The notes: generated from the sequence alone by a model not told the origin. DNA of 64,000 nucleotides from an uncultured bacterium (GCA_949300485.1 CASGEL010000003.1:1-64000), one strand, 5' to 3'. Shown: positions 43,254 through 55,004, numbered from the stretch's first letter. Translations and numbers: made by a program.

Positions 43254-44159
43254 TTATTTTTTGTCCCTTTTTATAGTAATCAATTTTTCTAAATTAAATA
43301 TAGATTTTTTCTCAGGCTGCTCCAACTTTTTATATCCTAAGATATTTTCCAAATCAGCTTTTAATGTAGGAATATCATCATATTTTTTCAATACGCCATC
43401 AAGAGTGATAGAAACATCGCCAGTTTCCTCAGATACGACAAGACAAGCAGCATTACTTGATTCTGTCATTCCTATTGCGGCTCTATGTCTTGTTCCATAT
43501 TTCCAACTTAACTTTGGATCATCTGTTAATGGTAATAATACACCTGCAGAAATAATTTTAGAACCACTTATGACAACAGCACCATCATGCAACGGAGTAT
43601 TTACATGGAATATTGTTAAAAGCAATTCGGTTGAAACATCTGCATTTAACATTGTTCCTACATCATGATAAGTATTACTTAAATCATTTTGAAAAACTAT
43701 CAACGCTCCTGTATGTGATTTTGACAGATACTTAACAGCTTCAATAATCTCTTTTATTACATCAATAGATTTATTTGATTCTTTCTTTTTATCATTTTCA
43801 AAAAACCTTTTGAAAAAGTCAACCTGCCCAAGATATCCTAAAAATCTACGCAATTCGGGTTGAAAAACTACAATCAAACTCAATGCAATTAAAGAAACAA
43901 TTGACCTTAAAAATACACCCAAAATTGTTAAATCAATTGCTATTAAAATTTCGCTCATAATCCATAAAAATACAAGAACAATTGCTCCTTTTACAAATTT
44001 TTCCGAATGCGTATTCTTAATGAATTTTCGATAAAATACAATTAGTACTGCGGCAATTATACAAATTTCAAAAATATTTTTCCAGCCGAAAGTATCTTTA
44101 ATATAAAGATGCCAATTTCCTATTAAATTATGAAACAACATTAATAAATCATCTATCAT
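43254..44159 (-). CDS. cdaA: Diadenylate cyclase CdaA
   Basis: CdaA makes cyclic di-AMP from two ATP. The 301-residue protein has three N-terminal membrane helices (within residues ~28-100) and a DisA_N domain with the active-site DGA (HDGAVVI, 192-194) and RHR (GTRHRAAIG, 224-226). The cyclase is membrane-anchored and usually paired with CdaR and GlmM, which are absent here. It overlaps lysA by 4 bp (ATGA) and is followed directly by yitT, so c-di-AMP output is tied to lysine/DAP-linked gene expression. Confidence 0.96.
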   Translation of the reverse strand: MIDDLLMLFHNLIGNWHLYIKDTFGWKNIFEICIIAAVLIVFYRKFIKNTHSEKFVKGAIVLVFLWIMSEILIAIDLTILGVFLRSIVSLIALSLIVVFQPELRRFLGYLGQVDFFKRFFENDKKKESNKSIDVIKEIIEAVKYLSKSHTGALIVFQNDLSNTYHDVGTMLNADVSTELLLTIFHVNTPLHDGAVVISGSKIISAGVLLPLTDDPKLSWKYGTRHRAAIGMTESSNAACLVVSEETGDVSITLDGVLKKYDDIPTLKADLENILGYKKLEQPEKKSIFNLEKLITIKRDKK

Positions 44160-45490
44160 TTTTTCAACCTGTCAGGAATTATTTCATGTGACATCAAATC
44201 CTCAAGAGTTTCTCTACTGATAATGATATCAGATTGAGAATTATTTACAAGCACCATCGCCGGCTTTGAAACTTTATTATAATTAGATGCCATTGAATAA
44301 TTATAAGCACCTGTATTATAAACACAAATAATATCACCCTCATCTAACTGTGGAAGTTCTATTTCAGGAATTAAAACATCGCCTGATTCGCAAAACCTGC
44401 CTGCTAAAGTAATTTTTTCTTTCGGAATATTATCTCCTTTTTTATTAGCAACTTCAGCCAAGTAGTTAGCCTGATACATGCTAGGACGAGGATTATCAGC
44501 CATTCCGCCATCAACTGCTATATATTTTCTTCCATGTGGAACCTGTTTTGAACTACCTACTGTATATAAAGTTACACCAGCAGTAGAAATAATACTTCTA
44601 CCAGGTTCAAGAAATACTGTAGGAGGTTCAATACCATATTTTCCAATCATTATATCTAATTTATCAACAACCAGTTGACCAATATCATATATAGAAGGAG
44701 GCATATCAGTTTCTGTATATTTAACACCAATTCCGCCACCGATATTTATTTCATCAAGCTTTAATGAAAACTTTTCATCTAAACGAGCAATTTCCCTCAC
44801 TAAAATTTCAATCTCATCCGGATAAATACTTGTCTCAAATATTTGAGAACCAATATGTGCATGAAGCCCATGGATTTTAAGATTTTTATACTCATTCAAA
44901 ATCAGTTCAACAGCTTCATCTATTTGAGTTAAATCAAAGCCAAACTTTGAATCCAAATGACCTGTCTGGATATACTCATGGGTATGACATTCAATACCAG
45001 GAGTAATCCTTAACAGGATATCAACATTTTTATTTTTGCTTTGAGCAATTTCATTTAATAATGCAAGTTCAAAAAAGTTATCAACAGAAATTCTGCCAAC
45101 ACCCAAATCTAATGCTAAAGATAATTCATCATAAGATTTGTTATTGCCATTGAATAAGACATGGCTCATATTCACACCGGATTTATATACAGTATAAATC
45201 TCACCTGAGGAAACAGTATCAAATCCAAATCCTTCTTCATCCAAAATTCTTGTAACAGCAGAAGTACAAAGAGCTTTTGAAGCATACATCATATGAATTT
45301 TAGAATACTTCTCAAATGCCTTTTTATAATCCCTGCACACTGAACGAATTGTGTTTTCATCAACAACGTACAATGGAGTCGCATATTTTTCAGCCAAATC
45401 GACAAGGTCACAGCCGCCAATTTCCAAATTTCCGGCATCATTTACTCTTGTTGTAACAGGTTTCAGAAACTGATTGGTACTGGATGTCAT
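44156..45490 (-). CDS. lysA: Diaminopimelate decarboxylase
   Basis: LysA decarboxylates meso-DAP to L-lysine with PLP. The 444-residue protein has the PLP lysine Lys72 in MYASKALC, HAHIGSQIF, GGGIGV (PLP phosphate binding), EPGRSI and the C-terminal GRFCESGDVLIP with the substrate-contacting cysteine. AAAGGAG precedes the ATG. It begins the operon lysA-cdaA-yitT. The N-terminus is about 20 residues longer than the shortest homologues. DAP use implies a Gram-negative type peptidoglycan. Confidence 0.96.
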   Translation of the reverse strand: MTSSTNQFLKPVTTRVNDAGNLEIGGCDLVDLAEKYATPLYVVDENTIRSVCRDYKKAFEKYSKIHMMYASKALCTSAVTRILDEEGFGFDTVSSGEIYTVYKSGVNMSHVLFNGNNKSYDELSLALDLGVGRISVDNFFELALLNEIAQSKNKNVDILLRITPGIECHTHEYIQTGHLDSKFGFDLTQIDEAVELILNEYKNLKIHGLHAHIGSQIFETSIYPDEIEILVREIARLDEKFSLKLDEINIGGGIGVKYTETDMPPSIYDIGQLVVDKLDIMIGKYGIEPPTVFLEPGRSIISTAGVTLYTVGSSKQVPHGRKYIAVDGGMADNPRPSMYQANYLAEVANKKGDNIPKEKITLAGRFCESGDVLIPEIELPQLDEGDIICVYNTGAYNYSMASNYNKVSKPAMVLVNNSQSDIIISRETLEDLMSHEIIPDRLKK

Positions 45491-45565
45491 CTTTGCTCCT
45501 TTACTTTACAGACTCACCTTTATAATAACATAACCACAGACATTTTTCATACTACATATTTTGTA

Positions 45566-45889
45566 TTAATAAGAAAAATATCTGTCAAAATCTACATCAT
45601 CAAAACTGCACAACAGCATAAAAATTTCATCGTCTTCGTCCATTCTTTGAAAGTTATATTCATTAAATTTCCAATACTTTGGATTTATACCTTTTACCCT
45701 GACAATATCTTTTTCTTTAAGAATATTTAATTTTTTCTTTACAACTTCAAGCGGAAGATCAACTAATTTTGCCAATTCTACAGCAGTGATACCCTCTTTT
45801 GAAGAACATTTTTCAGGAGTCAGAAACATTAATTCCAATCCTACAGATTTTAATTGTTTATCCTCTTCGTTTTGGTCATAGTTATCCAT
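45566..45889 (-). CDS. Small protein with helix-turn-helix-like segment
   Basis: 107 residues, not recognised. The middle segment GITAVELAKLVDLPLEVVKKKL (given in two parts: GITAVELAKLVDLPLEV, VKKKLNILKEKDIVRVKG) looks like a winged helix-turn-helix. The C-terminus is acidic (DEDDEIFMLLCSFDDVDFDR). It could be a regulator or an antitoxin-like factor. No neighbour explains it. A weak ribosome binding site is present. It is separated from lysA by 75 bp and from the next gene by 98 bp. Confidence 0.5.
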   Translation of the reverse strand: MDNYDQNEEDKQLKSVGLELMFLTPEKCSSKEGITAVELAKLVDLPLEVVKKKLNILKEKDIVRVKGINPKYWKFNEYNFQRMDEDDEIFMLLCSFDDVDFDRYFSY

Positions 45890-45946
45890 ACTTATATGAT
45901 AACGTAAACATATCTATTGGGATATCCTATAAATATAGGAATAAAA

Positions 45947-45972
45947 AAGAAGGACATTAAATCCTCCTTCTT
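45947..45972 (-). terminator. Terminator of the 125-residue gene
   Basis: AAGAAGGA (45947-45954) pairs with TCCTTCTT (45965-45972), with a T run on the minus strand. Confidence 0.7.
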
Positions 45973-45987
45973 ATATAGGTTTGATAT

Positions 45988-46365
45988 TTATTCTTCAGAA
46001 CCTTCTTCAGTTTCATCTTTCTTTATTTCTTTAACGACTAACTGAGCCATTTCTTTAGCAATAACTTTTTGAGTATCAGCAGGACAATTTTGAAGCATGT
46101 TCATGGCTGTTCTCAATGTGGTGTCTATATCATACCAACGACCACGCCTATTATCATCCAATCCTGAACCTACTGCACTGATAATATCATCAACAGCTTC
46201 ATATTTTTCATCTTCAATATTATGTTCAATAATGATTTTGATCAAATTTAAAGCAATTCTTATTTGAGTTTGGTCATCTGTTTCCTCTAAAGTTTTAACC
46301 GCCTCTGACAACACAGGATCTTTGTCATACCAGCGTCTGTACTTGTTAGAATATTCTTCTTTCAT
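45988..46365 (-). CDS. Hypothetical protein with tandem RRWYD-type repeats
   Basis: Not recognised. 125 residues with two copies of one helical motif: YRRWYDKDPVLSEAVKTLEE (9-28) and GRWYDIDTTLRTAMNMLQNC (75-94), each followed by a helix (IALNLIKIIIE; IAKEMAQLVVKE). The tail is acidic. Helical and soluble in appearance; possible role as a small adaptor. Good ribosome binding site (GGAG) upstream. No partner gene suggests function. Confidence 0.55.
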   Translation of the reverse strand: MKEEYSNKYRRWYDKDPVLSEAVKTLEETDDQTQIRIALNLIKIIIEHNIEDEKYEAVDDIISAVGSGLDDNRRGRWYDIDTTLRTAMNMLQNCPADTQKVIAKEMAQLVVKEIKKDETEEGSEE

Positions 46366-46388
46366 ACATTTTCTCCTTTTATATGTAC

Positions 46389-46670
46389 TTATCCTTGTTT
46401 AAAAGTTACACCTTTTGTCCCTTTTGGGTATTGCCAGTCAATAGCTTTTCTCTCGCAGGCAATTCTACAGGCCCCGCATTCAAGACAGTTTTCATAATTC
46501 ACAATAATTTCCTGCTTTTCCTCATTCCATTCATAAACTTTTGCAGGACATATATATGTACAATTTCTGCTTTTACATAATCTGCATTGTTCTTTATCCG
46601 GATTCAGATGAGATTCCGTATCAGGTGAGTATTTTAAAGTATATAATTTTTTATCAATGTCTATATTCAT
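46389..46670 (-). CDS. fixX: Ferredoxin-like protein FixX
   Basis: 93 residues with two CxxC clusters of a 4Fe-4S/3Fe-4S ferredoxin: CRLCKSRNCTYICP and CLECGACRIACE. FixX accompanies FixC (flavoprotein:quinone oxidoreductase) and passes electrons. I set the start at 46670 because its ATGA overlaps the fixC stop and GGAG lies nine bases upstream. The longer frame starting with GTG at 46685 lacks a site. FixA/FixB (the electron-bifurcating ETF) are not in the window. Confidence 0.9.
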   Translation of the reverse strand: MNIDIDKKLYTLKYSPDTESHLNPDKEQCRLCKSRNCTYICPAKVYEWNEEKQEIIVNYENCLECGACRIACERKAIDWQYPKGTKGVTFKQG

Positions 46671-47965
46671 ATCAAAATACTCCACAATAATCTGATAACA
46701 GCCCAGGCATCTTTAAAAAGTTCCAAAATTTTTCTGTCAGTAAAAATACTTTTTATAAACTTCCAATATTTTTCTTTCTTAGGGATTCCATCTGAAGATG
46801 TAAACATCTCAAAAAATGCATTAATCTTTGTCAAATAATATGACAAAAACGCTTTCTTTCTAAGATGCATAACATCAAAAAGATTTCTGTAAGTTTTCAT
46901 ATCTTTTAGAACAAAAGAATTTTGCAGTTTTTTCTCATATTTTGATAATGTTTTTCTTGAATAATCTTCTTTTTCCAATGCAATAATTGCGGTTTCCCCT
47001 GCAAGCTTGCCGCTAATCATAGCAAGATTAGTACCTTCCCAGTGAAGATTATTAACAAGCATAGCCGCATCGCCGACTACCATAACGCCATCATCACAAA
47101 GCTTTGGAATTTTTTTATACCCGCCTTCAGGAATTAAGTGTGCAGAATATTCTTGTAATGTTGCCCCCTCAATCAACGGTGCAATTGAAGGGTGCTGCTT
47201 CAACTGTTCAAGCAGTTCAAAAGGTCTGTAGTTATTTTCGGCAAGCTCATTTAACGTAACTCCGAGTCCTATTGTCACAGACTCTTTATTTGTATACATA
47301 AACCCTAAACCTAGCATACCGAGCATCGGGCCGCCAAAAATCTCAACAATAGAACCTTCATCATCTTTAATTCTAAATCTCTGATTGATTAGATCTTTAT
47401 CAATTTTTAAAACTTCTTTTACACTCAAGGCAACATCTTTTGTTTCAATCTCGCTTCTTAAACCAATTTGCTTGGCTAATAGAGAGTTTACTCCATCTGC
47501 CAAAATAACAATATCTGCGTAAAACTCTTCAAGTTCCGTACGAACCCCGACAACTTTACCCTTTTCTTTTATTAAATCTCTTACTACAGTTTCTTCAACA
47601 AGATAAACTCCGGCCTTCTTAGCCTCTTCCGCAGCCCATCTGTCAAATTTTCCGCGAATAACCGAATAACTTGAGTTATCATCCTTGCGATAAGAAATAT
47701 TCGTTGAATCCTCAGCACCCAAAATTAAGTAATTATGTTCAATATTGCGTCTTTCAACAGGTGCCTCCGTTTCAAAATTCGGGAATATTTCTTTTGTCGC
47801 CTGAGTATATATAGCTCCGCCAAAAACATTCTTGCTGCCAGCAAACAAACCTCGTTCAATAAGCACAACCTCTCTGCCAGCTCTTGCAAGAGTAATCGCA
47901 CAAGCCACACCACCCGGACCAGCACCAACAACTATAACTTCTGTTTTATTTTCTTTTTTTAACAT
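46667..47965 (-). CDS. fixC: FAD-dependent oxidoreductase FixC (ETF:quinone oxidoreductase type)
   Basis: A 432-residue flavoprotein of the ETF-QO/geranylgeranyl reductase superfamily. The FAD motif VIVVGAGPGGVACAITLARA is near the N-terminus, VVGDAAMLVNNLHWEGTN is the second FAD motif, and the family segment GLGVTLNELAENNYRPF is present. It receives electrons from an electron-transferring flavoprotein and gives them to quinone or ferredoxin. The start at 47965 (GAGAAG upstream) is preferred to a codon six residues earlier. It overlaps fixX by 4 bp. Without FixAB nearby the electron donor is unknown. Confidence 0.88.
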   Translation of the reverse strand: MLKKENKTEVIVVGAGPGGVACAITLARAGREVVLIERGLFAGSKNVFGGAIYTQATKEIFPNFETEAPVERRNIEHNYLILGAEDSTNISYRKDDNSSYSVIRGKFDRWAAEEAKKAGVYLVEETVVRDLIKEKGKVVGVRTELEEFYADIVILADGVNSLLAKQIGLRSEIETKDVALSVKEVLKIDKDLINQRFRIKDDEGSIVEIFGGPMLGMLGLGFMYTNKESVTIGLGVTLNELAENNYRPFELLEQLKQHPSIAPLIEGATLQEYSAHLIPEGGYKKIPKLCDDGVMVVGDAAMLVNNLHWEGTNLAMISGKLAGETAIIALEKEDYSRKTLSKYEKKLQNSFVLKDMKTYRNLFDVMHLRKKAFLSYYLTKINAFFEMFTSSDGIPKKEKYWKFIKSIFTDRKILELFKDAWAVIRLLWSILI

Positions 47966-48171
47966 AAAACTTCTCTTTACCATTGATTATACACTAAAAC
48001 CAAAGACTTGTAAAATAGTTAGAATAGCTAAATCACCCAGATTTTTATATATAAATTATTTAACCCATAATTATAATAAATAAGAAATGTTAAATTACGT
48101 AAAATTTTAGCAAAATTTACTTGCCTTTTGTTTTAGTATGAATGAAAATACTTAAAAATGGGATGTGTGAA

Positions 48172-50640
48172 ATGATAATTAATAGTGTGACAAAATTCCG
48201 AATAGAAAAACAGCGACCGAAACAGGAATACATGTCCTCAAAATCAGACTCTCCGTTTTTAAATTCAGATTTATATTCACAAATTAATAAAAAAGATATT
48301 AAGAGACCTTTAAAATCAAATCCTTCAGATTTAAGTTTTAAAGGTCTTTCTTTAGGCTTATATAAACAAATTGATAAAACATACAGCAAAAAAGAATTTT
48401 TAGAATTTGCACGCAAATATCTCGGCGATATGGGCGAAGAATTATTGGACAATATAACAAATGTTCATGGTTCAAAAACAAACAAGCTTATCTCAATTGA
48501 TCCTAAAGATCCTGATAGAATTATTATCAACAAAAAAACAATTCCGCATTTAGCCTGGGACGGAATTATTTATCCGTTCAAAATCCTCCCGGGAGATTTA
48601 TTAAACGGAACAGTTGAACTTTTAGGAAAAATTCCCGGACTAAAAAATTGGTCTGAAAATATTTTGAAAAGACCATTGTTTAAAAATATCAGACAACGTT
48701 CAAAAATAGATGCAAAAGTTAATTCCCTAACAGGTTTGCTTACATATAGAGACATGAAAATCGACAGTGCCAAAGAAGCATTTGCCAAAAATGCAGGGAA
48801 AAAAGTAAATGAATTAACAAAAGCCGAAATAAATAAAATAATAGAAGATGTAGATGCCAATATGGATTCAAGCGTATTTCAAAGTGCATTAAAAATGTTT
48901 GATCCTAAATCAGGAAACTACGATACAAAACATGAAAGAGCATTGAACAGATTAGTTTCAGGTTTACCTCCAGCAATATTTTTAGCAAATGATGCTTATA
49001 ACCTGTCAAGAATGATGGATGATGACCCAAAAGCCGCTGAACACGAAAGAAAAGTCAGATTTAAACAGGAAGTCAGCAGAATTTTAACAAGCGGCTATTT
49101 AACCCTTATTACAATGGGTGCTTTCCAAAAATTTATTAACAAATCTAAAGCTGGTATTGTATTAACAACAGGTATTACAGTACTTATTACAGAAATGTTC
49201 TCACGTTTATCCAATGGTAAATATATAACAAGATTAACACCTGAACAGGCAAGAGAAATAAACGAAAAAAATCATGCTGCAGAAGCCAGTATAACACCTT
49301 TAACATTCAAATCAGAAGAAGAGAAAAATGTTTCTTCAACCGGAAACGAACAAAAACAAAAAGAACAGCAAAAACCGCTATTATCATTTGATACCGTTAT
49401 GAAAGCCTCACTTGCAATATTAGGTGTAGGTTACGGAATAAAAGGATTCAAAAATATTCCGGCTATTAAAAAAGCTGCATTGAAATATTTTGAAAATATG
49501 AAAACAAATAATGCTGAAAAATTTGCAAAACTCGGAATAAAAGATCTTGATTTAGATAATGCGGTAAAAACGTTTGAAGATAAGGTTATATATAAACCAT
49601 TTACTGATTTATATAAACAATTAACTTCAGAAAGATATATTGTAGATGAAAAGAAATTTGATGCGGTAGTTCAAACCCTAAAAGAAAATGGTTTTACAAA
49701 ACTTGCAGAAAAATATGACCAAGTAGGGAAATCAGCACTCAAAACAGAAAACGGAAAAACATTTATAGATCTTGAAAAAAGAGATAAAAAAGTTAAACCT
49801 TTTGTCAATTTTGTAATTGCACCATTTAAATTTATGTGGAATACAATAACTCTTCCATACTGGATGATTGACGAAAAATTGATGAGTGTATTTAGAAAAG
49901 CAAAACCTAAAAAGAAAATGAAAGATATCGAAGCTTTAGCAAACAGCTTTGAAAAAATTTCAAAACAAGCTCAAGCTCTTGCGGATAAAAAGATTTCAAA
50001 AGAACAATTCCAAGACTACATTCAGGTAAATCTTTTAAAAGCATTTAACGTAGATTCATTATCAAGCGTTTCAAATGCAGAATTATCAAATCTGGCCAAA
50101 ACTGCTGCAAGTATTGCTACTATCTGGTTCTTGATGACTGATAACTACAATATGGTTATGCTAAAATCTAATGGTAATGATAAACAAGGTGCTGATACGA
50201 AATTCAAAGAAAGATTTGTACAGGAAGGCTCCAGATTATTCTATCAAACATTATTGATTGACCTGTTCAATTCAACATTCAGAAATCAATATAACGCTTC
50301 TCTATTAGGAATGAGCTGGGTAACATTAACTGATACAACATTAGGTGAAATTTTAACCAGAAAATCTGTCGGGACACCGGTTAAGGCACATACAAGAGAT
50401 GAACTTATTGCTGAAGAAACCAGACAAAATAATTCAACAGGCTTTAAGAAAGATTATTACAAATTTATGCAGCGTTTGACAGGCAAACGTTCAATAAAAT
50501 CTTATGAAGTAGCTCCGAAAAACAAACAGCCTTCCCAACAGCCAAGCTATCCAACCGCATCAATACCAAGTATTTCTGCAAATAAAGATATTATATTTAA
50601 ACAAAACGATACCTTAAAACAGATGATAGAAAATAAGTAA
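48172..50640 (+). CDS. Large lineage-specific protein with LSFKG motif
   Basis: Not recognised. About 822 residues (start uncertain; 48142 is the alternative). A short N-terminal amphipathic segment (MIINSVTKFRIEKQ) leads to LSFKG at ~54-58. Then come mostly helical, lysine-rich sequences with hydrophobic stretches that may be membrane-associated (LTSGYLTLITMGAFQKFINK; GIVLTTGITVLITEMFSRL; IAPFKFMWNTITLPYWM) and a Gln/Pro/Lys tail. The hydrophobic segments around 325-375 and 440-460 could anchor it. The SFxG motif also appears in the 168-residue protein at 9908-10414. Function unknown. Confidence 0.6.
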   Translation: MIINSVTKFRIEKQRPKQEYMSSKSDSPFLNSDLYSQINKKDIKRPLKSNPSDLSFKGLSLGLYKQIDKTYSKKEFLEFARKYLGDMGEELLDNITNVHGSKTNKLISIDPKDPDRIIINKKTIPHLAWDGIIYPFKILPGDLLNGTVELLGKIPGLKNWSENILKRPLFKNIRQRSKIDAKVNSLTGLLTYRDMKIDSAKEAFAKNAGKKVNELTKAEINKIIEDVDANMDSSVFQSALKMFDPKSGNYDTKHERALNRLVSGLPPAIFLANDAYNLSRMMDDDPKAAEHERKVRFKQEVSRILTSGYLTLITMGAFQKFINKSKAGIVLTTGITVLITEMFSRLSNGKYITRLTPEQAREINEKNHAAEASITPLTFKSEEEKNVSSTGNEQKQKEQQKPLLSFDTVMKASLAILGVGYGIKGFKNIPAIKKAALKYFENMKTNNAEKFAKLGIKDLDLDNAVKTFEDKVIYKPFTDLYKQLTSERYIVDEKKFDAVVQTLKENGFTKLAEKYDQVGKSALKTENGKTFIDLEKRDKKVKPFVNFVIAPFKFMWNTITLPYWMIDEKLMSVFRKAKPKKKMKDIEALANSFEKISKQAQALADKKISKEQFQDYIQVNLLKAFNVDSLSSVSNAELSNLAKTAASIATIWFLMTDNYNMVMLKSNGNDKQGADTKFKERFVQEGSRLFYQTLLIDLFNSTFRNQYNASLLGMSWVTLTDTTLGEILTRKSVGTPVKAHTRDELIAEETRQNNSTGFKKDYYKFMQRLTGKRSIKSYEVAPKNKQPSQQPSYPTASIPSISANKDIIFKQNDTLKQMIENK

Positions 50641-50643
50641 ACA

Positions 50644-50796
50644 TTATTCATTACATTGTACAAGCTTACATTTACCTGCATTAGCATCATTATAATAATA
50701 GTTACATGAATAATGTCCCGGTTTGAGATTTGTTACAGCAAAAGCAAAACCTGAAAAGGCAAATATGCCAACCAGACCCAACAATATCTTCTTCAT
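50644..50796 (-). CDS. Small secreted cysteine-containing protein behind gyrB
   Basis: A 50-residue gene with signal peptide MKKILLGLVGIFAFSGFAFA (1-20) and a mature chain VTNLKPGHYSCNYYYNDANA followed by GKCKLVQCNE. It shares 'KPG-x-Y-x-C-x-Y-Y' with the secreted proteins at 62626-63448 (for example KPGRYNCQYYAQG). GAGGA is 8 bases upstream. Only 20 bp separate it from gyrB, so it probably rides on that mRNA. It ends 3 bp from the convergent 822-residue gene. Confidence 0.7.
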   Translation of the reverse strand: MKKILLGLVGIFAFSGFAFAVTNLKPGHYSCNYYYNDANAGKCKLVQCNE

Positions 50797-50816
50797 TCAA
50801 AAATTCCTCATAATTT

Positions 50817-53441
<2,625 letters not shown>

Positions 53442-53466
53442 TTAAATTAACCTGTTGTAAAGTAAA

Positions 53467-54813
53467 CTAAATATCAACACCCTGCATCATATCAACAAGC
53501 TGTTTTATTGTCCCTTCCATAGTAACACTTTCAGAAGTTCTTTGCTGCAAGAAAGCATTAATCTTAGGCATCATTTCAATAGCAGTATCCAAGCGAGGGT
53601 TAGATCCCGGTTGATACATACCGACATCAATCAAATCCTTGTTTTCTCGATACAGAGAAAGCATAGTTCTTAATTTTGCCGCAGCCTGTTTATGTTCCGG
53701 ACTTGCAATCGCACTCATCAAACGTGAAATACTTCCCAAAACATCAATCGCAGGATAGTGATTTGATTCTGCAACCTTTCTTGATAAGAAAATGTGTCCG
53801 TCAACAATACCACGCACGATATCAACAATAGGGTCAGAAATATCATCACCTTCCATCAAAACCGTATATAATGCTGTAATGGAACCCTTTGGACTGTTAC
53901 CGGCACGTTCCAAAACCTTTTGCAGCCATGAAAATATTGAAGGAGGATAACCTTTCATTGTCGGAGGTTCCCCTAATGACAAACCGACTTCTCTTCCAGC
54001 CATAGCACAACGAGTAACAGTATCTGTCATTAAGAAAACTTTTTTACCCTGATCTCTAAAGTATTCACAAACCGCAGTTGCTGTTAATAAAGCTTTTTGC
54101 CTAATCAATGGAGGCTGGTCACCTGTTGAACATACCAAAACGGATTTAACCATACCTTCTTCGCCCAAAGAATCTTCTATAAATTCCTTAACTTCACGTC
54201 CACGTTCTCCAATCAGAGCAACAACGTTAACATCAGCATCGGAATTTCTTGCAATCATACCTAAAAGTGTACTTTTACCGACACCTGAACCGGCAAACAA
54301 CCCCAAGCGCTGACCGCAACCCATTGTCATACAACCGTCAATAGCTCTGACGCCTGTTGAAAATTGTTCCGTAATAATAGGTCTTTCAAACGGTCCGGGC
54401 GGCGGCCCCTCTATAGGACGCCATAATGCTCCTGTTGTATCAAGAGGTTTACCGTCAAGCGGATTACCTAAAGGATCAATAAGTCTGCCCAACAAAAAAT
54501 CTCCGACAGGAACAGTAATAGGACGTCCCGTTGAAGTTACCAAACTTCCCTGTCCTATGCCGCTGCCGTCTAATAATAAAGACAACTGTGCTACTTCTCC
54601 TTTAAAAGCCTGAACCTCTGCAGGTTTTTGCTTGCCGTCGTACGTTTCAATATAACAAAGATCGCCGACCTTTAATCCAGGCAATTTAACCTCAACAGTC
54701 AAACCCAATAATTTTGATACAGATCCCCTATATGTATATAACTCAGTTGTTGCGAGTTTTTCTTGGACTTTTTGTTTTATTTCTTCTAAACCACTTTTAT
54801 CTATATCTAACAT
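53467..54813 (-). CDS. FliI/YscN-family export ATPase
   Basis: A 448-residue ATPase of flagellar/type III secretion systems, relative of F1 beta. The Walker A GLFAGSGVGKST (171-182) and ALIGERGREVKEFIEDSLG, LMTDTVTRCAMAGREVGLSL and YPPSIFSWLQKVLERAGN are diagnostic. It would power unfolding and export of substrates. No FliH, FliJ or export-gate genes flank it: neighbours are gyrB and adk. It may serve a dispersed flagellum or be a remnant. Start weakly supported; the protein is full length. Confidence 0.85.
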   Translation of the reverse strand: MLDIDKSGLEEIKQKVQEKLATTELYTYRGSVSKLLGLTVEVKLPGLKVGDLCYIETYDGKQKPAEVQAFKGEVAQLSLLLDGSGIGQGSLVTSTGRPITVPVGDFLLGRLIDPLGNPLDGKPLDTTGALWRPIEGPPPGPFERPIITEQFSTGVRAIDGCMTMGCGQRLGLFAGSGVGKSTLLGMIARNSDADVNVVALIGERGREVKEFIEDSLGEEGMVKSVLVCSTGDQPPLIRQKALLTATAVCEYFRDQGKKVFLMTDTVTRCAMAGREVGLSLGEPPTMKGYPPSIFSWLQKVLERAGNSPKGSITALYTVLMEGDDISDPIVDIVRGIVDGHIFLSRKVAESNHYPAIDVLGSISRLMSAIASPEHKQAAAKLRTMLSLYRENKDLIDVGMYQPGSNPRLDTAIEMMPKINAFLQQRTSESVTMEGTIKQLVDMMQGVDI

Positions 54814-54857
54814 ACCTATAATTATAACAATATTTATAAAGATATCAATTTGTTAAA

Positions 54858-54886
54858 TTGACATAAACCAATATAAAGTATAGTAT
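54858..54886 (+). promoter_or_regulatory. Plus-strand promoter in the fliI-adk gap
   Basis: TTGACA (54858-54863) with TAGTAT (54881-54886) at 17 bp; TATAGT (spacing 15) is an alternative. It points into the gap, against the flanking minus-strand genes. Confidence 0.5.
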
Positions 54887-54931
54887 TATAAAGTCATTAG
54901 TGAAAAGGCAGTTTCAAATCCTATCATAAAA

Positions 54932-54988
54932 ATGCGCAACGGTTTTGGAAAATTAATGGCTCATTTCCAAAGAGCATTAAAAAAATAA
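54932..54988 (+). CDS. Candidate 18-residue peptide
   Basis: A short open frame, MRNGFGKLMAHFQRALKK, lies between the plus-strand promoter and a terminator. The peptide is basic and could be amphipathic. No clear ribosome binding site precedes it (AAATCC only), so the transcript may instead act as a small RNA. Confidence 0.3.
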   Translation: MRNGFGKLMAHFQRALKK

Positions 54989-55004
54989 TTTTAAAATTAC
55001 CAAT

